Shown here piece by piece: positions 26,276 to 34,899 of a stretch of DNA of 34,900 bases (the first letter of the stretch is position 1; every line of letters starts with the position of its first letter). The notes under the pieces are model-generated. The model had not been told where the DNA came from, made no database searches, and worked only from the letters and a program-made list of their open reading frames with translations. Source of the stretch: Acidimicrobiaceae bacterium. GTDB taxonomy: Bacteria > Actinomycetota > Acidimicrobiia > Acidimicrobiales > Acidimicrobiaceae. The stretch spans positions 1 to 34,900 of the forward strand of contig JABEUP010000063.1 in NCBI GenBank assembly GCA_013044365.1, in the 5' to 3' direction. A program made the position numbers and the translations under genes.

Positions 26276-28000
26276 ATGAAACTAACTGGAGCGCAGGCTT
26301 TGATTAAAAGCCTGGAAATGCAGGGCGTGGAAGTGATGTTTGGCCTGCCGGGCGGAGCTATCCTTCCTGTCTATGATCCAATAATTGACTCGCCTATTCG
26401 ACATATTTTGGTGAGGCACGAACAAGGCGCCGGTCATATGGCCGAGGGGTATGCCCACGCAACCGGAAGACCTGGAGTTGCAATGGTAACTTCGGGGCCT
26501 GCGGCTACGAATATAGTTACTCCTTTGGCGGATGCTTACATGGACTCGATACCGATCGTGGTGATAACCGGCCAGGTTGCGACAGGTTCCATTGGAACGG
26601 ATGCATTCCAGGAAGCTGACACCACCGGAATTACGATGAGTGTGACAAAACACAACTGGTTAGTCACCAATGCCAACGACATCCCAAATGTCGTTGCAGA
26701 AGCATTTCACGTTGCCACCACGGGTCGTCCTGGTCCGGTTCTGATCGACTTTCCAAAAGACGTGGCTAACGCCACTATGGATTGGTATTGGCCTACATCA
26801 ATTGACCTTCCCGGTTATAAGCCAAATACCCGCGGTCATTCCAAGATGATTGCGGCGGCGGTGAAAATGCTATTCGAGTCGACCAAGCCGGTTTTCTATG
26901 TTGGCGGTGGAGTACTCAAGGCTCGCGGTTCGGAGGCTTTGGCGGAACTGGTTGAGCTGACTGGAATCCCGGTTGTCACGACCCTGATGGCGCGGGGGGC
27001 CTTCCCGGATGACCACCCATTATGTTTGGGAATGCCGGGAATGCATGGCAACTATACTGCCGTTACCTCGATGCAGCAGGCGGATCTCCTTGTCGCGTTG
27101 GGAAGTCGCTTTGATGATAGGGTGACAGGGAAACTTGATGGGTTTGCGCCGAATGCGAAGATCATTCACGTCGATATAGATCCTGCTGAGCTTGGTAAGT
27201 TGAGGCGTCCAGACGTTCCAATAGTTGGTGATTGCCGTAGTGTGATGGAGGATATCATCAGGTCCATCAAGGCAGACCCGCAAGCCTACAATCAGAGGGC
27301 TGATATTTCGGACTGGATTGTTACCGTTAAACAGTGGCAGGAGAAATACCCGCTTAAATACGATCAGCCTTCGCTTACCGGGGTGCTGAAACCCCAGTAT
27401 GTGATTGAGAAGTTGCGAGATGCCAATCCTAGTGACACTATCGTGGTCTCCGGAGTAGGTCAGCATCAGATGTGGGCGTCCCAATACTGGAAATTCAATC
27501 ACCCGTACACCTGGATCAATTCTGGTGGGCTCGGGACGATGGGCTTTGCGATTCCCGCTGCAATTGGCGCAAAGGTTGGAAAGCCAGACCGCGTTGTGTG
27601 GGCGGTGGACGGAGATGGGTGCTTCCAAATGACAGCCCAGGAACTTGTTACTGCCTCAATGGAGCAGATTCCGATCAAAGTGGCTCTGCTCAACAACTCA
27701 TATCTCGGAATGGTGCGTCAGTGGCAGGAACTCTTTTATGGGGAACGCTATTCCGAGGTTTATTTGTCACCAGACCTTCCGGACTATGTCAAATGGTCTG
27801 AGGCGATGGGATGCGCGTCATTTAGGGTTGAGAGTGCCGAAGAGGTTGGGCCAGCCATCGAGAAGGCGAATGAAATCAATGATCGTCCGGTGGTGATTGA
27901 ATTTCGAACTGACTCAAGTGAGAAGGTATTCCCAATGGTTCCCGCAGGAGTTTCGAATGACAACATTATTTTGGGTCCGGAAGGTTTGGTCAAGACATGA
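26276..28000 (+). CDS. ilvB: acetolactate synthase large subunit
   Basis: IlvB condenses pyruvate with pyruvate or 2-oxobutyrate, the first shared step to valine, leucine and isoleucine. The 574-residue thiamine diphosphate enzyme has the catalytic glutamate E49 in VRHEQGAGHMAEGYA. GLPGGAILPVYDP and the cofactor motif GDGCFQMTAQEL, ending in LLNN, are also present. ATG 26276 has GGGAG at 26265-26269; TTG at 26270 is in frame but inside the spacer. It is controlled by the leader attenuator just upstream and shares ATGA with ilvN. Confidence 0.97.
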   Translation: MKLTGAQALIKSLEMQGVEVMFGLPGGAILPVYDPIIDSPIRHILVRHEQGAGHMAEGYAHATGRPGVAMVTSGPAATNIVTPLADAYMDSIPIVVITGQVATGSIGTDAFQEADTTGITMSVTKHNWLVTNANDIPNVVAEAFHVATTGRPGPVLIDFPKDVANATMDWYWPTSIDLPGYKPNTRGHSKMIAAAVKMLFESTKPVFYVGGGVLKARGSEALAELVELTGIPVVTTLMARGAFPDDHPLCLGMPGMHGNYTAVTSMQQADLLVALGSRFDDRVTGKLDGFAPNAKIIHVDIDPAELGKLRRPDVPIVGDCRSVMEDIIRSIKADPQAYNQRADISDWIVTVKQWQEKYPLKYDQPSLTGVLKPQYVIEKLRDANPSDTIVVSGVGQHQMWASQYWKFNHPYTWINSGGLGTMGFAIPAAIGAKVGKPDRVVWAVDGDGCFQMTAQELVTASMEQIPIKVALLNNSYLGMVRQWQELFYGERYSEVYLSPDLPDYVKWSEAMGCASFRVESAEEVGPAIEKANEINDRPVVIEFRTDSSEKVFPMVPAGVSNDNIILGPEGLVKT

Positions 28001-28581
28001 GCATTTCTTATATACCTGGAAACGGGTCTCTTTCAGACCCATCTGACAATAGCGGTATCATACATCACCATGTCCTGTCCGTTTTGGTAGAGAACAGGGC
28101 AGGAGTCCTTGCACGTATTGCGCAGCTCTTTTCGCGGAGGGGGTACAATATCTTTTCGCTGGCAGTGGCTCCAACAGACGACAGCCGCTTTTCGCGAATT
28201 ACGATTGTTGTTGACGTGGACTCGGCTCCGCTGGAGCAAATAACCAAGCAGCTTCACAAATTGATAAATGTTATCAAGATATCTGAACTTGATCCCGCAG
28301 AATCAGTTGAATGCGAGTTGCTGGCAGCGACAGTAAATGCCGATATTTCCGCGCGAGGTCACGTGATGGAGCTTGTAGCACTTTTTGACGGCAAGATCAT
28401 CGATGTGGGCACAGATAAGTTGACCGTACTGGCGACAGGCGAGCCAAGCAAGCTTGATGATTTTTCTGAGCTACTTTCAAGTTTTGGAATTGTCGAGCTT
28501 CAGAGAACTGGGAGGGTAGCTCTGGCTAAGCTTGAGCGTCAGTCAAACAAATTCAAAAACACTACCGGGAGGGCTGGCTGA
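27997..28581 (+). CDS. ilvN: acetolactate synthase small (regulatory) subunit
   Basis: IlvN binds valine through an ACT domain and confers feedback inhibition on IlvB. The ACT core begins HHHVLSVLVENRAGVLARI and continues GYNIFSLAVAPTDD. The ACT/C-terminal domain boundary and a VELQRTGRVAL segment complete it. At 194 residues it is longer than the roughly 165-170 usual, because about 22 N-terminal residues precede the ACT fold and a basic tail follows. The start overlaps ilvB by four bases, which points to equimolar, coupled synthesis. Confidence 0.95.
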   Translation: MSISYIPGNGSLSDPSDNSGIIHHHVLSVLVENRAGVLARIAQLFSRRGYNIFSLAVAPTDDSRFSRITIVVDVDSAPLEQITKQLHKLINVIKISELDPAESVECELLAATVNADISARGHVMELVALFDGKIIDVGTDKLTVLATGEPSKLDDFSELLSSFGIVELQRTGRVALAKLERQSNKFKNTTGRAG

Positions 28582-28582
28582 T

Positions 28583-29608
28583 ATGGCCACTTTGTATTAC
28601 GAGGCAGATGCCGACGCTTCTTTACTGCAAGGCAAGAAGGTTGCCATAATTGGATACGGGTCTCAAGGACATGCGCACGCACTTAATCTTGCAGATTCGG
28701 GTGTGAACGTAGTAGTCGGGCTCAAGGAGGGATCGTCATCTAGAGCCAAGGCTCAGAATGCCGGTCTAAAGGTCGCAAGTGTCGCCGATGCAACCAGGGA
28801 TGCAGACCTTGTTATGATCCTGACGCCAGATACGGCTCAGCCTGCGGTATATGAGGCAGAGATCGCGCCAAATCTGAAAAAGGGGGCCGCGCTGGCCTTT
28901 GCTCACGGATTCAATATTCGTTACGAGCAGATTAAGCCGTCGCCGGATGTGGATGTAATCATGATCGCGCCCAAGGGGCCCGGTCATCTGGTACGTCGAA
29001 CCTACGTTGAAGGCGGTGGGATCCCTTCTCTGATTGCGGTAGCTCGGGATGCCACAGGCAACGCAAAGAGCGTAGCTCTGTCATATGCCCATGGAATCGG
29101 ATCAACTAGAGCGGGTGTTCTCGAGACGACCTTTGCTGAGGAAACTGAGACTGACCTTTTTGGGGAGCAGGTCGTGTTGTGTGGAGGTCTGGCTGCGCTG
29201 GTCACCGCTGGCTATGAAACACTGGTCGGCAATGGCTACCAGCCGGAGTCCGCATATTTTGAGTGTCTTCACGAGTTGAAGCTGATCGTGGATCTGCTGT
29301 ATGAAAATGGACTTTCAGGAATGTGGTTTTCGGTTTCAGAGACCGCTGAATGGGGCGGACTTACGAGCGGGCCGCGCATCATAAATGATGGAGTGAAAGC
29401 CGAGATGCAAAAGGTTCTCGACGAGATCCAAAATGGGCACTTTGCCGAGGTTTGGGTTCAGGAAAACAAAGATGGACAGCATAAGTTTGACGAACTCAGG
29501 AAGGCCGCTGCGGCACACCCAATCGAGCAAGTTGGTTCCCAACTAAGAGCAATGATGCCATTCATGAAGTCCGGAAGGCCAGGTCTCAAGGATGTCTCGG
29601 GCGGATAA
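28583..29608 (+). CDS. ilvC: ketol-acid reductoisomerase (class I)
   Basis: IlvC isomerises and reduces acetolactate or acetohydroxybutyrate with NAD(P)H and Mg2+. The 341-residue protein has the Rossmann loop IIGYGSQGHAHALNL and the cofactor-specificity segment VGLKEGSSSRAKA, with Ser residues as in NADPH users. The knotted C-terminal domain shows AETETDLFGEQ, with metal-binding Asp/Glu, and FECLHELKLIVDLLYE. The length is that of class I enzymes. ATG 28583 has GGGAGGG upstream at about ten bases; the frame remains open back to 28532 inside ilvN. The stop overlaps the next gene by one base. Confidence 0.96.
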   Translation: MATLYYEADADASLLQGKKVAIIGYGSQGHAHALNLADSGVNVVVGLKEGSSSRAKAQNAGLKVASVADATRDADLVMILTPDTAQPAVYEAEIAPNLKKGAALAFAHGFNIRYEQIKPSPDVDVIMIAPKGPGHLVRRTYVEGGGIPSLIAVARDATGNAKSVALSYAHGIGSTRAGVLETTFAEETETDLFGEQVVLCGGLAALVTAGYETLVGNGYQPESAYFECLHELKLIVDLLYENGLSGMWFSVSETAEWGGLTSGPRIINDGVKAEMQKVLDEIQNGHFAEVWVQENKDGQHKFDELRKAAAAHPIEQVGSQLRAMMPFMKSGRPGLKDVSGG

Positions 29609-31182
29609 TGGCACAAACCATTGGTGTCGAGGCACTTAGGGATCTTTCTAAGGCGCGTCGACGCCACTTTGTTGAGAAGATGGACCTTGTAAACGCAATT
29701 TACAAGGCTTACATGGTTGGAGCTGCCCTTCTTGTGGGCGGCTCCCTTTTGGTAGGGCTGGTTCAGTCTGCCCCCCTTGGCTCTGTGGTCCAACGCCAAG
29801 TTGTTAATGTTGGTCCGTCATTTCTCGGACTGTCTATTGGGTTGGCGATGCTATTCGGTCTGCGTTCAGGTTCAAGGGGTGGTCCGCTAGCCCTACAGGG
29901 TGCTGACGTGCGAATGATTCTGCTTTCCGGGGTACCCAGGTCGCATTTTCTCAGGTCAAAGGCAGTTTCACAAGTTCGCTCCACAATTCCCCCGGCACTT
30001 TTGATTGGCGGACTCGTAGGCGGAATTACTCACCGGGCACTTGGGGTTAGTACCGTCCGCCTGGTAGCCGAGGGTGCATTAGTGGCAGTAGTGGGAGTGC
30101 TGAGTTTTTTTGGAGGCGGATATATTGCCTCCGGACTCCGAATAAACAAATGGATTGCCTCCCTGCTCGGCAGTATTGTAGTTATCTGGTCCTGTTTGGA
30201 CGTCTACTACGGAACCTCATTTTTCCCCGGTACTTGGCTGGGCAAACTCTTCCTTAGTCAAAGTTACATTTTCTTGGCTGCACTTACGGTTCTGTCAGTG
30301 GTGATTTTATTCGCACTTGGTCTGTATTTCATTTCCGGATTGTCTCTGGAAATGCTTGAGCACCGGGCAAGGTTGGTGGGAACACTTAGATTTGCGGCGA
30401 CAATGCGTGATATCAGAACCGTTATTTTGCTCAGGAGGCAACTGTCAGGTGAAAAGTCAAGGGGTGGAAGATCCTGGTTGTCAAGTTTTTCGCTCGGCCA
30501 CGGGTTAACGGCACAAGTGTGTAAAAGGTCGCTGGAGTCATTAATCAGATGGCCCATTGAGCGTTTATTGCGATTTCTGGTTCTCGCAGTGGCAGCTGGT
30601 TTGTCGGCTCGAATTATGTGGTCTGGTTCATTTGTTCCTTTGGCGATCGTGGTTGGCGCTCTTTATATAGCAGCAACTGATCTTCTGGAGCCGCTTTCCC
30701 AGCTAGCTGACCGTCCAGACGCAATTTCGGGTATTGGGGTTTCGATGTCCAAGGTTGAGTCGCGTCTGCTTGTGGTTCCTGCAATTGGAATGGTCATTTT
30801 TGTTGTGATTGGCACTCTGGCAACTGTACCTTTCGCGGGGTTTGCATTATCGGTTCACGTTGGTTTGATCAGTGTTATACCGATTGCGGCGGCTTCTACT
30901 ACCGGGGCGGCGGTAGGGGTTTTGCGTAAGCAGAGATCAGCAAGTACCTCCGCTTTGATGCCTGAGGTTGTGGCAATGACGTCGGTAATAATCGAGTTGC
31001 TGCCCTTTGTCATTGTTGCATCGGGACTGATTGCAATGGTTGACGCTTACGACCTGCACGTTCTCAACACTTCACTGATAGACGCAACGGCAATTTCAGC
31101 TGCGTCTTTCTCCCTTATATTTCCCTTGGCTGCCTGGACATGGATCAGGCGACGCAACGAACTGTCACTAAGTAATGGCTGA
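29608..31182 (+). CDS. polytopic membrane protein, probable ABC exporter permease
   Basis: The 524-residue protein has about ten to twelve hydrophobic segments. Between them is a cytosolic region RDIRTVILLRRQLSGEKSRGGRSW. This charged segment and the pairing with an ATPase resemble actinobacterial ABC-2-like permeases of unassigned families; I cannot name the substrate. Its ATG shares one base with the ilvC stop, and its end reaches close to the ATPase start, so it is translated as part of the ilvBNC transcript. Export of a branched-chain amino acid or oxo acid is conceivable but unproven. Confidence 0.7.
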   Translation: MAQTIGVEALRDLSKARRRHFVEKMDLVNAIYKAYMVGAALLVGGSLLVGLVQSAPLGSVVQRQVVNVGPSFLGLSIGLAMLFGLRSGSRGGPLALQGADVRMILLSGVPRSHFLRSKAVSQVRSTIPPALLIGGLVGGITHRALGVSTVRLVAEGALVAVVGVLSFFGGGYIASGLRINKWIASLLGSIVVIWSCLDVYYGTSFFPGTWLGKLFLSQSYIFLAALTVLSVVILFALGLYFISGLSLEMLEHRARLVGTLRFAATMRDIRTVILLRRQLSGEKSRGGRSWLSSFSLGHGLTAQVCKRSLESLIRWPIERLLRFLVLAVAAGLSARIMWSGSFVPLAIVVGALYIAATDLLEPLSQLADRPDAISGIGVSMSKVESRLLVVPAIGMVIFVVIGTLATVPFAGFALSVHVGLISVIPIAAASTTGAAVGVLRKQRSASTSALMPEVVAMTSVIIELLPFVIVASGLIAMVDAYDLHVLNTSLIDATAISAASFSLIFPLAAWTWIRRRNELSLSNG

Positions 31183-31195
31183 ACAAGGAGTCGCA

Positions 31196-31876
31196 ATGGC
31201 CTCTCGCGCCGTGCTCGAGGTAAAGAAAATTTCAAAGGCTTACGAGAAGAACGAAGTTCTAAAGGATGTATCGTTCGTCGTAAAAGAGGGTGAGGTAACC
31301 GTCCTGATTGGTCCCAACGGATCCGGCAAGACCACCTTGGTACGGGCCGTCACTGGATTGGTCACAATTGCCAGCGGTGAGATCTCGATCTTGGGTGCCA
31401 AGGCAGGTTCCGATGATGCCAGAAGCGTGACCTCAGTGTCACTCGATACGCCCATTCTCTACGATGACATTTCCGCACTGGAGCACCTTGAGTTCTCCGC
31501 CAGGATAAACGGATTGGAGGACTGGGAATCCCCGGCAAAAGAACTACTTGCCTCATTTGGCCTGTCGGAGCGTCAGGATGAGCTTCCCAGCAGCTTTTCC
31601 CGTGGACTAAGGCAGAAAGTGGCTTTGGCAATGGCGCTCATTCGTCCGCACAGGCTGCTTATTTTGGATGAACCTTTTGTCGGGTTGGATCAAAGAGGGA
31701 AAGCTTCACTTATCCAACTGATTAAGGATCAGGCCACCCGCGGAGTGGCAGTATTGGTGGCTACTCACTCCGAAGAGTTCCTAGCTGTTGCGAATTCAAT
31801 GATAGGCATGTCAGAGGGTCAAGCTTTATACCGCGGCTCACCTTCCAAGGACCAATACAACAAGCTTGTCGGCTAA
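31196..31876 (+). CDS. ABC transporter ATP-binding protein
   Basis: The 226-residue ATPase has Walker A GPNGSGKTTL, a signature-loop segment SFSRGLRQKVALAMAL, Walker B LLILDEPFVGLD and a switch histidine in LVATHSEEF. The FSRGLRQK form replaces LSGGQ and is common in ABC-2 exporters. It is the likely motor of the adjoining membrane protein. ATG 31196 has AAGGAG at 31185-31190; the frame is open from ATG 31175, which would overlap the permease by eight bases. It is the last gene of the likely ilvBNC transcript. Confidence 0.92.
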   Translation: MASRAVLEVKKISKAYEKNEVLKDVSFVVKEGEVTVLIGPNGSGKTTLVRAVTGLVTIASGEISILGAKAGSDDARSVTSVSLDTPILYDDISALEHLEFSARINGLEDWESPAKELLASFGLSERQDELPSSFSRGLRQKVALAMALIRPHRLLILDEPFVGLDQRGKASLIQLIKDQATRGVAVLVATHSEEFLAVANSMIGMSEGQALYRGSPSKDQYNKLVG

Positions 31877-31994
31877 ATCTGCCATTCCCATCAATTATCT
31901 GACGAAAATACTTTCCTATCGTTAGCGAATAGATGTACCTTAAAAATAGGGATTAATAGTGATTCCTGAGGCTTTACCCGAAATGGGAGCCAAT

Positions 31995-32684
31995 ATGAAG
32001 ATAGCCGAGCTTGGACAGGTGAGCTCTGATCAGATCTTTTACATGAGATGCACGGAACATCGTGTGGATCTCGATGGTTTGCGCCGCTGGGCCGATGAAG
32101 CCGAGGCACAGAGCGTCAAGGAGATGATAAAGAATAATATTTGTCCAGCCTGTCCACCCTGGTATATAGCCCAGGGGTTTCCCGTGTTAGAGGCGGTTTA
32201 TCGGGACGGCTGGCTAGATTGCGATTGCTGCGGAACTTCCTGGAGGATTATCGCGGGCGGGTGGGAAGCACTTTGCGGAGATGGATTACTCGAGGAAGAC
32301 GAAGACATTAATAGCGATGTGCGACATATCGAACCAGGCATGAAGATCACATCTTCTCAGTTCGAAATAGACACCATCAACTCCGTGGATGCATCGCTGG
32401 ACGTCCTTTTTAGTTCTGTGCAGTTTTCGCTCTTTGGTGAGAGCACCTCAATCAGCGACGATGAAGAATTGACCAGGGACATTCTTGTATTCAGCCTCGA
32501 GCAGGCACTGTGGGATATGGAGAATGCCGATAGTATCGGCGATTTCATTGCAGAGGTGCTTGTTAACCTCGGAATGGACTCGAAGAAATCCGCCCGGGTT
32601 CTTAATAGTGTACTTTCAACTTTTCTGGATCTCAGAAGAATTCTTGAAAAGGCGGGAAGTCGCGAGGCCAGAAAGCGGGACTAG
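31995..32684 (+). CDS. cysteine-rich protein of unknown function
   Basis: I do not recognise this 229-residue protein. The N-terminal part has two zinc-knuckle-like pairs, C50-P-A-C53 and C76-D-C-C79, plus C19, C94 and EH at 21-22. This suggests a zinc-binding or redox head. Residues from about 115 on are acidic and helical (DEELTRDILVFSLEQALWDM), with no membrane segment. The ATG at 31995 has GGGAG at 31985-31989; a longer start at GTG 31959 is possible. It follows the ABC genes by 118 bases and is convergent with leuA. Confidence 0.7.
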   Translation: MKIAELGQVSSDQIFYMRCTEHRVDLDGLRRWADEAEAQSVKEMIKNNICPACPPWYIAQGFPVLEAVYRDGWLDCDCCGTSWRIIAGGWEALCGDGLLEEDEDINSDVRHIEPGMKITSSQFEIDTINSVDASLDVLFSSVQFSLFGESTSISDDEELTRDILVFSLEQALWDMENADSIGDFIAEVLVNLGMDSKKSARVLNSVLSTFLDLRRILEKAGSREARKRD

Positions 32685-32699
32685 TCACGCTTTCTGGCC
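32666..32699. terminator. convergent-gene hairpin, 12 bp, overlapping the coding end
   Basis: GGCCAGAAAGCG (32666-32677) and CGCTTTCTGGCC (32688-32699) form a perfect 12-base stem with a ten-base loop. The left arm lies inside the last codons of the cysteine-rich gene. It sits between two converging genes and could stop transcription from both sides, but neither side has a T run. Confidence 0.55.
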
Positions 32700-32717
32700 G
32701 CTTGGAAAATATAAGTG

Positions 32718-34262
32718 TTAAGGTCCAACTTCAATATTTCGGGTCTCTCTTCTTGCCATAGACCGCGAGAGGCGGTTCACTGCATTCAGGTAGGCTCTCG
32801 TTGATGCCTCGACGACGTCAGTCGACACTCCGCGGCCAGAGACTTTGAAGTCTCCAGATTCGAGCTGAACCACTACCTCACCCTGGGCGTCTTCTCCGCC
32901 GGTAACTGAGGAGACGGTAAATCCAATGAGCTTGGTAGAAAGCCCGGTTGCTTTTTGTATCGCTTTCCCGGCAGCATCGATCATTCCGTTCCCATCAGCC
33001 TTTGCCTCAAGTATCTCTCCATCCCTGGAAATAACTACCCGTGCGGTTGGAGTTCCCACAGTACCACCGACTACCTCCAACTCGAGTAGGCTGTAGGCAT
33101 TCTCGGCATCAGTGCTGATTTCGTCTGCCACCAATGCTTCGAGGTCCGCCTCCGTGATTTCCATCTTGCGGTCTGCGAGGTCCTTGAACCTAAAGAATGC
33201 CTGATTGAGTGCTTCACCATGAACCTCAAAGCCCATGTTCTTGAGGGTCTCCGAAAATGCGTGCCGTCCTGAGTGTTTACCCAGTACGATCTGAGAGCCT
33301 TTTTGTCCAACGCTTTGCGCATCGATTATTTCGTAGGTTTCACGGTCGGCCAGGACGCCGTGTTGATGGATGCCAGATTCGTGGGCGAAGGCATTTCTTC
33401 CAACTACTGCTTTGTTGTACTGGATCGGGTATCCAGTCAACCGTGAAACGAGACGAGAGGTGCGAGCGATTTCCTCAGTGTGGATTTGTGTGGTGATGCC
33501 CGGGAACTGGTCCGGACGAATTTTCACCGCCATGACCACTTCCTCAAGGGCGGCGTTGCCAGCCCGCTCGCCCAGACCGTTTATGCATACCTCAACTTGT
33601 CGGGCTCCGGCTTGAATGCCGGCTAGCGAATTCGCGGTTGCCAACCCCAGGTCATTGTGGCAGTGAGTAGAAATAACGTAATCACCCTTGACCTGGGTCT
33701 TTACGTATTGGATTAGCGCGCCGAAATCCCAAGGGATTCCATATCCAACGGTGTCCGGGATATTTAGCGTTGTCGCTCCGGCGGTTACGGCGGCCTGGAG
33801 AACTTCGAGCATGAAGTCTAGGGGCGTCCTAGTGGCATCCTGAGGCGAGAACTCGATGTCGTCGGTGTAGTTCCGCGCATGTGCAACGCTGTTTCTGGTC
33901 TCGGTAAGCACCTGTTGACGGTCCATTTTGAGCATATGTTCCATGTGGGAAGGACTTGTGGAAATAAAGATATGGATCCGGGCTCTTTCGGCATCTCTCA
34001 GGGCTTCCCAGCATCGATCGATGTCGCGAAGCTGTGTTCTGGAGAGAGCCGCGATGATTGAACCGTGGACTTGACGGGCAATTGCCTGCACTGCGTCGAA
34101 GTCGCCTTGGGAGGCGACGGGAAAACCAGCCTCTATGTAATCGACATTCAGTCGGGCAAGCTGTTCAGCGATTTCAAGTTTTTCGGCGACGTCAAGGGAA
34201 ATCCCTGGTGATTGCTCACCATCCCTAAGTGTTGTGTCGAAAATTACTAACTTTTCATCCAT
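32718..34262 (-). CDS. leuA: 2-isopropylmalate synthase
   Basis: LeuA condenses 2-oxoisovalerate with acetyl-CoA, the committed step to leucine. The 514-residue protein has the TIM-barrel start FDTTLRDGEQSPG (catalytic R13, metal ligand D14) and the metal histidines H200 and H202 in STHCHNDLGL. NGLGERAGNAALEE and GKHSGRHAF follow. The C-terminal 120 residues are the LeuA allosteric domain, with VSSVTGGEDAQGE, so leucine feedback is expected. The length matches bacterial LeuA. ATG 34262 has GAGG upstream at about seven bases. A leader attenuator lies upstream at 34338-34436. Confidence 0.95.
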   Translation of the reverse strand: MDEKLVIFDTTLRDGEQSPGISLDVAEKLEIAEQLARLNVDYIEAGFPVASQGDFDAVQAIARQVHGSIIAALSRTQLRDIDRCWEALRDAERARIHIFISTSPSHMEHMLKMDRQQVLTETRNSVAHARNYTDDIEFSPQDATRTPLDFMLEVLQAAVTAGATTLNIPDTVGYGIPWDFGALIQYVKTQVKGDYVISTHCHNDLGLATANSLAGIQAGARQVEVCINGLGERAGNAALEEVVMAVKIRPDQFPGITTQIHTEEIARTSRLVSRLTGYPIQYNKAVVGRNAFAHESGIHQHGVLADRETYEIIDAQSVGQKGSQIVLGKHSGRHAFSETLKNMGFEVHGEALNQAFFRFKDLADRKMEITEADLEALVADEISTDAENAYSLLELEVVGGTVGTPTARVVISRDGEILEAKADGNGMIDAAGKAIQKATGLSTKLIGFTVSSVTGGEDAQGEVVVQLESGDFKVSGRGVSTDVVEASTRAYLNAVNRLSRSMARRETRNIEVGP

Positions 34263-34337
34263 CTCGCTTACCTCTATCCTTTCAATGTTGCTCTGCGACC
34301 GTTGCTGCCGCGACTCTCAATTTCCTAATCCGGACTA

Positions 34338-34372
34338 ACAAAAAACCTCCTGGCCTAGAGGCACAGGAGGTT
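34338..34372 (-). terminator. intrinsic terminator of the leuA attenuator
   Basis: Arms 34364-34372 and 34344-34352 form a nine-base stem (AACCTCCTG with CAGGAGGTT in the minus sense). A short GCC/GGC helix extends it inside the loop. It is followed by a T-rich run at the 3' end on the minus strand. It would cut off leuA when leucyl-tRNA is abundant. Confidence 0.88.
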
Positions 34373-34397
34373 CTGCGAGCGTCGGTAACGCTCGCAG
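34373..34397 (-). promoter_or_regulatory. first attenuator hairpin of the leuA leader
   Basis: CTGCGAGCGT and ACGCTCGCAG form a perfect ten-base stem with a five-base loop, directly after the leader stop codon. On the minus strand, GGTT just before it can also pair with AACC at the start of the terminator arm. This would lengthen the hairpin and weaken the terminator, a possible switch. Confidence 0.7.
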
Positions 34398-34436
34398 CTA
34401 ACCAAGAAGGAGAGTGGCTGCAAATACAATATGCAC
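34398..34436 (-). CDS. leuA leader peptide
   Basis: A 12-codon ORF starting GTG encodes MHIVFAATLLLG. Three Leu codons in a row (CTC CTT CTT) lie just before the stop, which touches the first attenuator hairpin. The layout matches the ilvB leader. A frame that starts at ATG 34443 is also Leu-rich but runs through the hairpin and terminator, so it fits an attenuator less well. The spacing of GGAG to this GTG is too short for a good ribosome binding site; leaderless initiation is possible. Confidence 0.75.
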   Translation of the reverse strand: MHIVFAATLLLG

Positions 34437-34485
34437 GACTCCATGATTACCTACTTTGCTGCCGTACGTCAAGTCATAATCTGAA

Positions 34486-34899
34486 TTAGCTGCTAATTTC
34501 CTGTACGTTATCCATGTCAAGCCGTCTTGTAATGATGCTTACTGCTTCAGGATTACGATCTATAGCAATAAATCTACGGCCCATTTGTTGTGAAACTTTG
34601 GCAGTGGTGCCGCTTCCGGCAAAAAAGTCAAGTACCCAGGAACCCTTATTCGAGGATGCTTCGACGATTCGTCGAAGAATTGCCTCTGGTTTTTGGTTGG
34701 GATAGCCGGTCCGTTCTTTCCCTGCCGTATGTACAATGGTTTGCCACCAGACGTCAGTCGGAACCTTTCCCCGGGTGGCTTTTTCTTTGGTCACGAGTCC
34801 CGGTGCCATGTATGGGATACGTTCTATTTCATCATAATTGAAGATATGTTTGCCCAGTTCTTTTGCGTACACAAGTATTGTGTCATGCTTGGCTGGCCA
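34486..34899 (-). CDS. site-specific DNA methyltransferase, C-terminal part (cut by window edge)
   Basis: The frame is open to the window edge and ends at 34486. It reads through to TGYPNQKPEAILRRIVEAS and the SAM-binding motif I, LDFFAGSGTT. Having motif I near the C-terminus after the NQKPE segment points to the permuted N4-cytosine/N6-adenine class (beta type). The catalytic [DNS]PPY motif would lie further upstream, outside the window. Whether a restriction endonuclease accompanies it cannot be seen. It is transcribed in the same direction as leuA. Confidence 0.9.
   Translation of the reverse strand, partial: WPAKHDTILVYAKELGKHIFNYDEIERIPYMAPGLVTKEKATRGKVPTDVWWQTIVHTAGKERTGYPNQKPEAILRRIVEASSNKGSWVLDFFAGSGTTAKVSQQMGRRFIAIDRNPEAVSIITRRLDMDNVQEISS

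Noticed and set aside
34365..34443. Longer Leu-rich leader frame from ATG 34443 before leuA
   Set aside because: It reads through both attenuator stems, which would defeat the switch. The GTG-started frame ends at the hairpin exactly as at ilvB. The ATG does have a better ribosome binding site, so it is not fully excluded.
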